Assembly: GCA_016188475.1 (NCBI GenBank)
Contig: JACPHT010000008.1
Location: forward strand, 98,489-150,191
Source of the DNA: Candidatus Uhrbacteria bacterium
GTDB taxonomy: Bacteria; Patescibacteriota; Patescibacteriia; UBA9934; GWF2-40-263
DNA: 51,703 nt
Direction: 5' to 3'
The position numbers and the translations under genes were made by a program. The notes under the pieces are model-generated. The model ran no database searches, was not told where the DNA came from, and saw only the letters and a program-made list of their open reading frames with translations. Of this stretch, positions 22,870-30,461 are shown one piece after another; the stretch's first letter is position 1, and the number at the start of each line of letters is the position of its first letter.

Positions 22870-23223
22870 CTACGTTTCCTTTGCTTTTTCAATCATCCAA
22901 TTCGTCACCAAACTTATCACCCACAAAATAATTGCCGCAAGCAAAGCGGGAGAGAAACCAGCAACGTCAAATCCGTCAACAACCGTTGATACAAACCAAA
23001 TCATGAGCGCGTTGATAACAAACGTGAAAAGTCCTAGCGTCAAAATCGTGATCGGAAGAGTGAGGATGAATAACAACGGACGAATTAGCGCGTTAACAAG
23101 CCCAAGAACCAAAGCCGCAATCAGAGCATTGTAAAAACTCGCGACAACAAAACCAGGAACCAAATACGCAACAAGCAAAAGCGCGATCGCATTGATTACC
23201 CAACGAAAAATTAAATAGGACAT
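22870..23223 (-). CDS. Phage holin family-type small membrane protein
   Basis: 117 aa from ATG 23223. Four TM helices fill the protein (IFRWVINAIALLLVAYLVPGFVV, YNALIAALVLGLVNALIRPLLFILTLPITILTLGLFTFVINALMIWFV, FSPALLAAIILWVISLVTNWMI). The NALIRPLLFILTLPITILTLGLF block is typical of the mycobacterial 4-TMS holin-like superfamily IV (PF04020), which is chromosomal in many bacteria and not evidence of a prophage. Follows xseB with 1 nt between stop and start. Confidence 0.87.
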   Translation of the reverse strand: MSYLIFRWVINAIALLLVAYLVPGFVVASFYNALIAALVLGLVNALIRPLLFILTLPITILTLGLFTFVINALMIWFVSTVVDGFDVAGFSPALLAAIILWVISLVTNWMIEKAKET

Positions 23224-23224
23224 A

Positions 23225-23431
23225 TTACGAAAGTTTTTTCTTAATCTCCTCGACTTTATTTTCAACTTCAGACAATTTCTTTTTCAATTCACTCGAGAGT
23301 TCAAGTCCACGTTCAAATTTCTTCAAGCCAACTTCAACATCAACATTCTCTTCAGAATCAAACCACTGCGTTATCTTTTCTAATTCTTCAAATGATGACG
23401 CGAAATCAACTGTTTTCTTTTTTTGTGACAT
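23225..23431 (-). CDS. xseB: Exodeoxyribonuclease VII small subunit
   Basis: 68 aa from ATG 23431 (the track uses a TTG three codons earlier). Coiled-coil XseB signature: FASSFEELEKITQWFDSEENVDVEVGLKKFERGLELSSELKKKLSEVENKVEEIKK. It binds the XseA C-terminus and is needed for activity. The gene begins inside the end of xseA (26-nt overlap), the normal arrangement. Confidence 0.93.
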   Translation of the reverse strand: MSQKKKTVDFASSFEELEKITQWFDSEENVDVEVGLKKFERGLELSSELKKKLSEVENKVEEIKKKLS

Positions 23432-24599
23432 AAGATTCAAATGAGCCTTTTGCCAATTGTACTCCGACTACTGCTCCGATTTCAAGTTGTGAAACATCCT
23501 TCAGAACCTGACCATTTGCTGTGACAATTCCGTAACCGCGCGCAAGCACACGCTTTGGATCAAGCTGTCGTAAAATCTTTTCAAATCCTTCGATCTGATC
23601 AAAAAGCGTTGGCGCCCAAACATGTGTCACATCAAAAAAACTCTGACGCAAATGTTTCAGACGTTCGTTTTGTTGGCTGATTACTCGTCCGATCACGTTT
23701 GTCGCGCGTTCAACAATCAATGACCTTTGACTCAACTGATCTAACAATCGTTCTTCCGAGTGTCTACACATCATTTCAATTTCATAACGAACTTCTTCTC
23801 TGTTTGGAACAGATCTCTCTGCCGCGTTTGAAGGCGTTGACGCGCGGATATCAGCAACAAAATCACAAAGCGACTCATCACGCTCATGTCCGACTCCACA
23901 AACAACTGGAATCTTTGAACTGAATACTGCGCGCGCGACACTCTCGTCGTTAAACGCATGCAAATCTTCAAGCCCTCCGCCGCCACGCGTAAGAACCAAG
24001 ACATCAGGACGCTCTGTGTCAGACATCTCATTGAAATACAAAAACGCACCTAGCAAATCAGACACGGCTTCCATTCCTTGCACATGAACATTCAAATGCA
24101 AAACCGAAACACCTCCCCAGCGGTTGTTGAGAATTTTCAAAAAGTCTCCGTACGCGGCCGCATCGCGAGAAGTGATAAGTCCAATTCGTTTTGGAAAACG
24201 AGGTAAAGAACGTTTGCGCGAAACATCAAACAAACCTTCTTGCTCTAATTTCTTTTTCAAAAGTTCGTACGCGCGTTTAAGCGCGCCTTCTCCAACAGGC
24301 TCGACTTCTTGAACATTCATTTTGAACTGCCCGTATCGCTCATAAACTTTTGGAGTTCCACGAACTTGCACGCGCATTCCGTCTTCAATCTGTGTGCGTA
24401 ATTGCCATGTTGTCATGAAACACTTGAGAACAGCCTCTTCTTTTTCGTCCTTGAGATCAAAGCTGATCCACTTGTCTTGAGCTATTCGAAAATCGGAAAT
24501 TTCACCTTCAACAACAAACTCCTGCGAAGGAATAAGTCGCAGGGTTTCATTTACGAGCTGAAGAAATTCTGAAACGCAAATTGTGCGAAGTGTATTCAC
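23406..24599 (-). CDS. xseA: Exodeoxyribonuclease VII large subunit
   Basis: 397 aa single-strand exonuclease subunit. N-terminal OB fold (residues 1-100: VSEFLQLVNETLRLIPSQEFVVEGEISDFRIAQDKWISFDLKDE), catalytic domain with RIGLITSRDAAAYGDFLKIL, VLTRGGGGLEDLHAFNDESVARAVFSSKIPVVCGVGHERDESLCDFVADIRASTPSNAAE, and C-terminal ARGYGIVTANGQVLKDVSQLEIGAVVGVQLAKGSFESYV. Length slightly under the E. coli enzyme because the coiled arm is short. Confidence 0.96.
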   Translation of the reverse strand: MNTLRTICVSEFLQLVNETLRLIPSQEFVVEGEISDFRIAQDKWISFDLKDEKEEAVLKCFMTTWQLRTQIEDGMRVQVRGTPKVYERYGQFKMNVQEVEPVGEGALKRAYELLKKKLEQEGLFDVSRKRSLPRFPKRIGLITSRDAAAYGDFLKILNNRWGGVSVLHLNVHVQGMEAVSDLLGAFLYFNEMSDTERPDVLVLTRGGGGLEDLHAFNDESVARAVFSSKIPVVCGVGHERDESLCDFVADIRASTPSNAAERSVPNREEVRYEIEMMCRHSEERLLDQLSQRSLIVERATNVIGRVISQQNERLKHLRQSFFDVTHVWAPTLFDQIEGFEKILRQLDPKRVLARGYGIVTANGQVLKDVSQLEIGAVVGVQLAKGSFESYVTKKENS

Positions 24600-24601
24600 A
24601 T

Positions 24602-24706
24602 TTCTGTCATTGCGAATTGTTTATTCCATGAGCGAAGGTAAAGTTACGGCCTTCGACGTGCTCAGGCAATAACTTTACCGAAGTCGAAGGGCTGTAAACA
24701 ATGACC
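24602..24706. repeat. GTCATTG + TCGAAGG composite inverted repeat
   Basis: Outer GTCATTG..CAATGAC and TTGTTTA..TAAACAA, middle GGTAAAGTTA/TAACTTTACC, centre GGCCTTCGACGTGCTCAGGC. Same inner design as 22773. Confidence 0.75.
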
Positions 24707-24709
24707 GAA

Positions 24710-25183
24710 TTAAATTGGAACAATAAAAAATTGTGGCTGATAATACTGAATCAACAACCATAAACAAATTCCAAGAATCAAATGCGACGCGAGCGTTTCA
24801 ATCCAAACACGTTTTCCTTCGCGACGCGCGAACAATCCCATGCCAAGCGCGGGATAAATAACCACGCCTGTTACAATCCAACTTAATAAAGCATAAACAA
24901 TCAAAGACAAAAATGTATATGGCGCGTGCGTTACAAACAGCCAGCCTTGCAAAACAAACAGAATATAAATGAGCCCAAATAAAAATCCAAAAATAATGTG
25001 AATGAGCAAACCAACCAAAAATGCTTCTTGTTTTTTTAGTTTGCGACCGAAAATTTTTTTTGCGTCGACAATAAGTGGCGCATCAATCGCTTCACCTTTT
25101 TGTTTAATTTCAAGAACGACCGCCGGAATCGCGAAAACAAATGCAACTATTGCTCCAAGTGATCCGCCAAGTAAGTAGTCCAT
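24710..25183 (-). CDS. Uncharacterised polytopic membrane protein
   Basis: 157 aa from ATG 25183. Four to five hydrophobic segments (GGSLGAIVAFVFAIPAVVLEI, FLVGLLIHIIFGFLFGLIYILFVLQGWLFV, FLSLIVYALLSWIVTGVVIYPALGMGLFA, LASHLILGICLWLLIQYYQP). No family recognised with confidence. One nt separates it from the stop of the C39-like peptidase gene, so they are an operon. Confidence 0.75.
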   Translation of the reverse strand: MDYLLGGSLGAIVAFVFAIPAVVLEIKQKGEAIDAPLIVDAKKIFGRKLKKQEAFLVGLLIHIIFGFLFGLIYILFVLQGWLFVTHAPYTFLSLIVYALLSWIVTGVVIYPALGMGLFARREGKRVWIETLASHLILGICLWLLIQYYQPQFFIVPI

Positions 25184-25184
25184 A

Positions 25185-26069
25185 TTATGGATAAACAATC
25201 AAAACGACTTTTTTCCCTTCGGTTATTTCCGCTCCGTTGTTCCAATCATGCATTGCGTTCATAACTGTGTCAAAGTCATACACATATGCTTCGCCGTTTT
25301 TAGTTCCAGGATCGTTTGTGATAAATTTTCCATCTTTTGTGTATCCGCGAATTACGATCATATGATAAATCGGACCTGGCGCTGTGAAATTCGGATTACC
25401 AAGTAAACGTCCTGCCGCAGGGACAATGACTGGATGTCCTTCAGCGACGTGCTTTTTTATTTGTTCAACCGTTGGATTTTCTATCAGTTCAATTTTTTCG
25501 TGGCCATACATCATTTCAGCAAGAGTTCCGGTTTGCTCCGCTGTTGTGTCTTCATAATATCCAAAAATCTTTTTTTCAAATTCAACAATTTTTAAAATCT
25601 CTGCATCTGCTGTGTCGGCATCGATTTTTCCAGATTTAACTCCTTTATAATAAGCATCAACCATATAGAGTGAAGCCTCTTCGCATGTTTCTTTATATGG
25701 CAAATCCCAATTCGCGTGCGGAGCTTGAGATGTAAAAGGAACAGCGAGATTGATTTCTTCGACAACGTCATCTGTAATGCCTTCGACAGTCTCAGGCAAT
25801 AATTTTTCTTTAGACCCTTCGCTATCGCTCAGGATTACAGCAGATTCAGTTTCATTAACTTTTTCAGCTTCTTCAGCCTCTCCAGCTTCTTCAGCTTCTT
25901 GGTCTTCCTTGTCATTTTTGATCTCCTCAAACCCAACCGCTTCCGGCACTGGCGTCTCCATCATTTCTCGAAACCACTGCGAAATCCCCACGCGTTGTGT
26001 GTAAACCGTGGCAATAATAGCAATCAAGATAATCAACTCCGCACAATTGCGAAACCAACTTTTTTTCAT
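25185..26069 (-). CDS. C39-like (papain-fold) secreted cysteine peptidase
   Basis: 294 aa from ATG 26069 (MKKSWFRNCAELIILIAIIATVY); the track's first 12 residues are encoded by a dispersed repeat. N-terminal signal/anchor, then a low-complexity acidic linker (about 35-90), then a Peptidase_C39_2 domain: NLAVPFTSQAPHANWDLPYKETCEEASLYM with catalytic Cys near 128, YHMIVIRGYTKDGKFITNDPG with His near 236 and Asp/Asn near 252. The linker is unusual: QEAEEAGEAEEAEKVNE is a simple repeat also seen in the exported protein at 31167, and VILSDSEGS and LPETVEG are read from two dispersed repeats inserted in frame. Confidence 0.87.
   Translation of the reverse strand: MKKSWFRNCAELIILIAIIATVYTQRVGISQWFREMMETPVPEAVGFEEIKNDKEDQEAEEAGEAEEAEKVNETESAVILSDSEGSKEKLLPETVEGITDDVVEEINLAVPFTSQAPHANWDLPYKETCEEASLYMVDAYYKGVKSGKIDADTADAEILKIVEFEKKIFGYYEDTTAEQTGTLAEMMYGHEKIELIENPTVEQIKKHVAEGHPVIVPAAGRLLGNPNFTAPGPIYHMIVIRGYTKDGKFITNDPGTKNGEAYVYDFDTVMNAMHDWNNGAEITEGKKVVLIVYP
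25779..25843. repeat. Two dispersed repeats inside the C39 peptidase linker
   Basis: GCCTTCGACAGTCTCAGGCAATAA and CCCTTCGCTATCGCTCAGGATTA, both matching intergenic repeat families, are translated in frame. Confidence 0.75.
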
Positions 26070-26086
26070 ATTTTTTATCATCTCGA

Positions 26087-26147
26087 GCCCTACGACTTCG
26101 CTCATGGTAAACTCCGCCTAGAGATCCCTCGACTGAGCTCGGGATGA
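26087..26147. repeat. CGAGCCCTACGACTTCGCTCATGG...CCCTCGACTGAGCTCGGGATGACA repeat
   Basis: GTCATCCCGAGCTCAGTCGAGGGATC-type repeat and a partner half immediately upstream of the C39 gene. Confidence 0.65.
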
Positions 26148-26172
26148 CAGACAAAATAAATTACTCGCTCAG

Positions 26173-26249
26173 AAGTAGCGGTTGTACCATGTCGGAGTGA
26201 ACAACGGCGAAGAGTCCGTTGGCACGGAGACATGGGACAACCGCTACTT
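26173..26249. repeat. Y-shaped hairpin element, copy 2
   Basis: AAGTAGCGGTTGTACCATGTC pairs with GACATGGGACAACCGCTACTT (21 positions, one mismatch); core TGAACAACGGCGAAGAGTCCGTTGGCACGG. It abuts the stop codon of the TM0106-type nuclease gene. Confidence 0.75.
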
Positions 26250-27646
26250 CACATTGCATTTTCGCACAACCATTTTTTTACATGCGCGGTCGCGCGCACA
26301 TCGTCTTCATTATACTCAAGGATCTTTTGCAACAACTTCTGATTTTTTTTCTTCAGCCATTCCTCAAACCACAAAACTGAATTCGCTCCTGACGCGTCTT
26401 CTGCGCGCCACTCAAAACCCAAATATGCCGCAATGTCTTTAAGAGAATAAAACGACAAAGGGAAAATAACGGTCGGACGAACAACCTCAAGCAAATCAAT
26501 CATATTTCGTTCAAGCGCTTCTCGCGCAATCGCTGAAATTCCATATCTCGCGCCAAAACGGTTTACCACCTCAACTTCAAACTGACCAAAATGATAAATC
26601 GGAGCGTCCAAATGTCCTTCAACAAATGCTACGAACTCATCCCACGCATCTTTTTCCTGCGAAGGAGTTGCCGCAAAAAAAGACTGATATGATTCACGAC
26701 GATTTTCAAGTGTAAGCACTCCAAAAAGATAATCAAAGTCTCGAAGCGGATCGCTTTCAATATCAAAAAAAACTTCGGTCTTTGCAACAGGCAGTTCAAC
26801 TGTTCCACGAAAAATATGCCGCTGCTCTTTAATAGCAATCGCCTGATCGCGCATAATCTCAAGCCGCGACGAGCTAACGTCCGGAACCAAACGTTCAAGA
26901 TCAACCAAAGATTTCAGAGAGAGTTCTGAAATGGTTTTTACTCCAGCCTTTAACAAACGCACGACTTCTTGCCTCCAAACTCGATTCAATAACGACAGAT
27001 CATCACACGCTTCAGATTCACCACGACATTCTTTGAACCATGGTGATTGTTTGCATCCAGAAGTCACAAAATGAACAGGCTGTGTGCCAACGATAATCTT
27101 TTCAATCTCCGAAAGTGTAAGTGTGAATTCTCCTTCAAACTCGCTAATCAAATACGGAATAACAATTTTGTCTGGTGTGATGATATAACCTTGAATAGGC
27201 TTCACACTTTGGATTCGTTCAAGAAGTTCGGCGTAAAAACATCCTTGAAATTTGTGATCGTCGCGAAGAAAACGCGAACGTTTAAGATCAACCGCGACAT
27301 AATAAAAATCACCGAGCTTTGAACGGCCTTCAACTTTTTCAAGCAAATCAGGATGTCCGACAAAATTTTTATCAATGAGCACAGAGTGAAAAATCGTTTG
27401 ACGACCTTCGCGCATAAATTCAAGAGTTTGTCGAAATGCTTCATCAGGGTCTTCAGCATTAATCTCGACCACGTCTAAACGATCAGAAATAATTTCACGT
27501 TGTTTTTCATCAAGAAGTCCATCATCAATCAAACGATCCATAAGAGGATCACGAACTCGTTTTTCAAACGCGTGCACATCAAAGTAAACCCAGTTCGGGC
27601 ATTTGATGTATTGATAAAAAGTTTTTTCAGTGATACGAGAAAGCAT
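26249..27646 (-). CDS. TM0106-family RecB-like nuclease
   Basis: 465 aa. N-terminal Cas4/RecB-like part (TFYQYIKCPNWVYFDVH, GHPDLLEKVEGRSKLGDFYYVAVDLKRSR with the GxxD..D.K nuclease pattern) and a C-terminal RNase H-like YprB_2 domain (VFFDIESDPLRDFDYLFGVL, HFGQFEVEVVNRF, IDLLEVVRPTVIFPLSFYSLKDIAAYLGF, YNEDDVRAT). Conserved Cys (C17, CKQSPWFKEC.., C) could hold an Fe-S cluster as in Cas4-like proteins. Predicted role in DNA repair or processing; no CRISPR or cas genes nearby. Confidence 0.88.
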   Translation of the reverse strand: MLSRITEKTFYQYIKCPNWVYFDVHAFEKRVRDPLMDRLIDDGLLDEKQREIISDRLDVVEINAEDPDEAFRQTLEFMREGRQTIFHSVLIDKNFVGHPDLLEKVEGRSKLGDFYYVAVDLKRSRFLRDDHKFQGCFYAELLERIQSVKPIQGYIITPDKIVIPYLISEFEGEFTLTLSEIEKIIVGTQPVHFVTSGCKQSPWFKECRGESEACDDLSLLNRVWRQEVVRLLKAGVKTISELSLKSLVDLERLVPDVSSSRLEIMRDQAIAIKEQRHIFRGTVELPVAKTEVFFDIESDPLRDFDYLFGVLTLENRRESYQSFFAATPSQEKDAWDEFVAFVEGHLDAPIYHFGQFEVEVVNRFGARYGISAIAREALERNMIDLLEVVRPTVIFPLSFYSLKDIAAYLGFEWRAEDASGANSVLWFEEWLKKKNQKLLQKILEYNEDDVRATAHVKKWLCENAM

Positions 27647-27659
27647 GAAGACATTATAG

Positions 27660-27718
27660 AATTATTGCCTGAGCTTGTCGAAGGCTGTAAAGATTATTGC
27701 ATGAGCTTGTCGAAGGCA
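27660..27718. repeat. Tandem pair of ATTATTGCCTGAGCTTGTCGAAGGC repeats
   Basis: Two direct copies (second reads GCATGAGC). The end of the second (TTGTCG) could serve as -35 with TATCTT 17 nt on for the following gene. Confidence 0.75.
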
Positions 27719-27752
27719 AATTAAAATGATATCTTTTTTGTTGGAGGCAAAC

Positions 27753-28313
27753 ATGGAAAATTGCGTCCAAGGTTTTTCTCAACAACCAACCGCTGAACCT
27801 GGGATTGAAGAGGACAATCCAACACCTCCACAGCGGTTGATCATTGTTCCAGATCTCGACGATGTCGCGTGGGCACACTTGCACACGATTCGTTCTACCT
27901 TCACTCTGCAGGATCTCCCACAGCCTTTGCGTCGTCGCTTGTCGCCACTTATAGGAGTATTGAGAAGATGTAATATTCCACGCGCGACTTTCGATCTAAT
28001 GGATCCGCACGAACTGAAAGTCGTGCAACCAAAAGAGAGCCAACACGTGTTTCGGTCGCGAAACTCAATCGCGCACCAAGAGAGTCTTGAGTTGACACTC
28101 TGGTGGATGAACTATCTTTTCAGACTTCAAGTTTCACGCGCTAGAAGAAAACAAAGTGCTAAACCAATTCGTTCTTACTGGCTTTGCGCTGAATGCAACA
28201 CTGAAGTCTCATCAGAACGAGATTGGTGCACAACACGCAACTGCACTTCCTGGGATCTTCTGGTCGAGTGTTCGGGAGTTGAAAAACGCGCTCCTTTGCC
28301 AGGCATTACTTGA
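27753..28313 (+). CDS. Orphan protein with C-terminal zinc-ribbon-like motif
   Basis: 186 aa from ATG 27753, behind GGAGG (27743-27747); the ATG in the track nine codons earlier has no SD. Family not recognised. Residues 1-30 are Gln/Pro/Glu-rich; 30-130 a helical domain (DVAWAHLHTIRSTFTLQDLPQPLRRRLSPLIGVLRRCNIP, ESLELTLWWMNYLFRLQVSRARR); 140-170 WLCAECNTEVSSERDWCTTRNC gives a CxxC...CxxxxC zinc-ribbon-like tail. It is a single-gene unit on the plus strand with its own strong terminator, like the orphans at 4372, 5219 and 40584. Confidence 0.75.
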   Translation: MENCVQGFSQQPTAEPGIEEDNPTPPQRLIIVPDLDDVAWAHLHTIRSTFTLQDLPQPLRRRLSPLIGVLRRCNIPRATFDLMDPHELKVVQPKESQHVFRSRNSIAHQESLELTLWWMNYLFRLQVSRARRKQSAKPIRSYWLCAECNTEVSSERDWCTTRNCTSWDLLVECSGVEKRAPLPGIT

Positions 28314-28321
28314 TCCACTCG

Positions 28322-28349
28322 CCGCCCTGAACTTAACGGGCGGTTTTTT
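28322..28349 (+). terminator. Intrinsic terminator of the zinc-ribbon orphan
   Basis: CCGCCC-tgaacttaac-GGGCGG then TTTTTT, 9 nt after the stop codon. Confidence 0.85.
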
Positions 28350-28361
28350 GATTGATTATTC

Positions 28362-28424
28362 TGTCATCCTGAGTGAAACGAAGGATCCCGCAAGATTCTT
28401 CGCTACGCTCAGAATGACAAGAAT
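28362..28424. repeat. CTGTCATCCTGAGTGAAACGAAGGATC...TTCGCTACGCTCAGAATGACA repeat
   Basis: Inverted pair of the GTCATCCTGAGCGAAGCGAAGGATC class. Confidence 0.75.
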
Positions 28425-28499
28425 GGGAGACTTTGCTACTCTAAATAAAAAATACGGCTTCCACTCTCCCTTACCACTTACCCCCTTTCCACTTTTCTT

Positions 28500-29003
28500 A
28501 TGCGCCTCCCAATTCGAAAATCTGAACGACTAAAAATCCATCAAGATGAAGGCCCTTTGAATTTAACTCAAACTGGGCTTCAAAAAATCAAGGACGAACT
28601 TGCTGACATTAAATCACACCAACTTCCTCAAGCGATCGAGGATGTTAAACGTACTGCCGAATTTGGTGATTTTTCTGAAAATGCAGAATATCAGGAAGCA
28701 AAAGGACGAATGCGACGATTACATAATCGCGTTATAAAACTTGAAGAACAAATCAAGCGGGCTGTCGTGTTTGAAAAAAATCAATCGCAGACTGTCCAGC
28801 TAGGTTCGACCGTTATTATTGAGGTCGAAAAAAACAAAAAAACATTCGAAATTGTTGGTCCGCACGAGGCAAATCCTGTTCGGGGACGTATATCAAACGT
28901 CTCACCACTCGGGTCAGCATTGATGAATAAAACTGTCGGCGATGCTGTTACTGTAAAAACTCAAAATGGTGATGTAATTTATTCGATTATTAAAATAAGT
29001 TAA
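28500..29003 (+). CDS. greA: Transcription elongation factor GreA
   Basis: 167 aa. N-terminal coiled coil TQTGLQKIKDELADIKSHQLPQAIEDVKRTAEFGDFSENAEYQEAKGRMRRLHNRVIKLEEQI with the DFSENAEY tip that enters the RNA polymerase secondary channel; C-terminal FKBP-like domain VQLGSTVIIEVEKNKKTFEIVGPHEANPVRGRISNVSPLGSALMNKTVGDAVTVKTQNGDVIYSIIKI. The start MRLPIRKSERLKIHQDEG is an N-terminal addition of a kind common in CPR GreA, so ATG 28500 is kept. Confidence 0.96.
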   Translation: MRLPIRKSERLKIHQDEGPLNLTQTGLQKIKDELADIKSHQLPQAIEDVKRTAEFGDFSENAEYQEAKGRMRRLHNRVIKLEEQIKRAVVFEKNQSQTVQLGSTVIIEVEKNKKTFEIVGPHEANPVRGRISNVSPLGSALMNKTVGDAVTVKTQNGDVIYSIIKIS

Positions 29004-29017
29004 CCATTCGACTAGTG

Positions 29018-29126
29018 AAAGTTATTGCCTGAGCTTGTCGAAGGCAGTAATGCGAAATTTTCTAAAATTTATTCCATGGTCTATCTTAAAGCTATGGCCT
29101 TCAACAGGCCCAGGCAATAAGCTTTT
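29018..29126. repeat. Large composite inverted repeat after greA
   Basis: TTATTGCCTGAGCTTGTCGAAGGC and GGCCTTCAACAGGCCCAGGCAATAA are inverted; ATTCCATGG/CTCATGGAAT sit in register outside and inside. May act as a bidirectional barrier between convergent genes. Confidence 0.7.
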
Positions 29127-29128
29127 GC

Positions 29129-29842
29129 TCATGGAATATATTTCAAAATTTCTTCTATCAAACCATTGTCATGATCCGTCATCTGTGTTCCATGCCCGAT
29201 TCCAGAGCGTTCGATCAAAATCGTCTGCTCTGGATTTTTTTTATGCAAAACTTGAACTGACTCAAACGATTCAGAATCATCATCGCTTGCTACCAAAATG
29301 ACTTTTTGATTCCCACCTAAATTTTGAATGGCTGGCGCTGTTAAAACTCCGTGATAATCAAGCCCGGGAGAAAGAACAACAGCCGTTGAGATATTTTTGT
29401 GTTCAACAAGCGCTTGAATCGCGAGATTCGCCCCGATAGAGGCACCGATCAAAACAATTCGGTTTTCTTCAAACCCTTTTTCTTTTGCAAACGCGATCGC
29501 GGCTTCAACATCCAAACGTTTTGCTTGCTGTTGTGCGTCGGAAAAATTTTTGTAATTCAATTCTCCGTTCATTGTGCTTTCTCCGTGTCCGCGTTCATCT
29601 ATTGCAAGTGACGCATATCCATACTTAGATAATTTTTCAGCAAAACTTTCCCAACTTTCCTTTGTGGCAGGCATCATATGAAACAACAGTGCAATCTTTT
29701 CCTGATTTGTGTTGCGATATGTTCCAATGATGTTAATTTCATCTGAAGTTTTTAGAATTATTCTTTCTGACATAGTTTTATTTTGCGCGCATCCTGCGCC
29801 GATTACAAAAATAAGCGTTAAAAAAATAACAAACAATTTCAT
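29129..29842 (-). CDS. Alpha/beta hydrolase lipoprotein
   Basis: 237 aa. Lipobox VIGAGC with Cys18. Alpha/beta hydrolase order: LLFHMMPATKESWESFAEKLSKYGYASLAIDERGHGES, nucleophile elbow GASIGA, acid region LVASDDDSESFE, and catalytic His in GIGHGTQM. Dienelactone hydrolase/esterase-type; substrate unknown. Start overlaps the upstream ParB-like gene's stop (ATGA). Confidence 0.88.
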   Translation of the reverse strand: MKLFVIFLTLIFVIGAGCAQNKTMSERIILKTSDEINIIGTYRNTNQEKIALLFHMMPATKESWESFAEKLSKYGYASLAIDERGHGESTMNGELNYKNFSDAQQQAKRLDVEAAIAFAKEKGFEENRIVLIGASIGANLAIQALVEHKNISTAVVLSPGLDYHGVLTAPAIQNLGGNQKVILVASDDDSESFESVQVLHKKNPEQTILIERSGIGHGTQMTDHDNGLIEEILKYIP

Positions 29843-30417
29843 ACTGGTTTGTTTGCTTTTGTTTCAAGCAAATGGTCTAAAAGTTTTGACGAATCACCAG
29901 TAATAGTTGTAAGAGCAATGGTCGGGTTTGATTCAAAAACAATAGGATTATTTTCAAAAACAGCGAGCGAAATTGCTGCGGCGCGATGATGTCCTTCGTA
30001 CATAACGATTTTATTTTTATCCTCAAGATACAAACCAATAAATTGTGCCGACCGCGGAAAATGTTCGCGCCTTGTTTTGATTCCAATGTTTTCTTTAACC
30101 CATTCTGTTTTCTTACTAACTAAATACTCAAACGTGTGAACGTTCTTTTCTTCAAAGTGTTTTTGCCAACCTGGAAATGGACCAATCAAAAACTTGGGAA
30201 CGATTTGGTTTGGATTAAAAATTTCATACAATTTCCACTCTAGTTTAGTCGCTCCCAAAATCGAAGCTTGATATCCGCGCCACTGTTCCCACGTGTCCCA
30301 ACCTTTTTCGTTTTTTGCAAATGCTTGCCAAACAGGATCAGAGCCTTCGTTCGCTTTCCAAACATTAAAAACTTCTTGCCAAGAAACGTCGTTGATATAT
30401 TTAAGTTGATTCAACAT
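29839..30417 (-). CDS. Hypothetical protein with a ParB-like GHHR motif
   Basis: 192 aa, family uncertain. Aromatic-rich N-terminus (VWQAFAKNEKGWDTWEQWRGYQASILG), then ...FLIGPFPGWQKHF..., and IVMYEGHHRAAAISLAVFENNP, which resembles the GxHRxxA core of ParB/sulfiredoxin-fold nucleases. Coupled to the hydrolase downstream. Could be a small-molecule or nucleotide enzyme; not assigned. Confidence 0.6.
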   Translation of the reverse strand: MLNQLKYINDVSWQEVFNVWKANEGSDPVWQAFAKNEKGWDTWEQWRGYQASILGATKLEWKLYEIFNPNQIVPKFLIGPFPGWQKHFEEKNVHTFEYLVSKKTEWVKENIGIKTRREHFPRSAQFIGLYLEDKNKIVMYEGHHRAAAISLAVFENNPIVFESNPTIALTTITGDSSKLLDHLLETKANKPV

Positions 30418-30420
30418 ATA

Positions 30421-30461
30421 GAGAGATCCTTCAGCCTTCGGCTTCAGGATGACAGAAAAAT
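30421..30461. repeat. GAGATCCTTCAGCC...GGCTTCAGGATGACAG repeat
   Basis: Short member of the GTCATCCTGA class between two minus-strand genes; overlaps the end of the HAD gene. Confidence 0.6.

Noticed and set aside
22870-23223. Holin-like gene as prophage marker
   Set aside because: This family is commonly chromosomal; no other phage genes around.
26249-27646. Cas4-like domain as sign of a CRISPR locus
   Set aside because: The protein is the TM0106 type; no repeat-spacer array or cas genes are visible.
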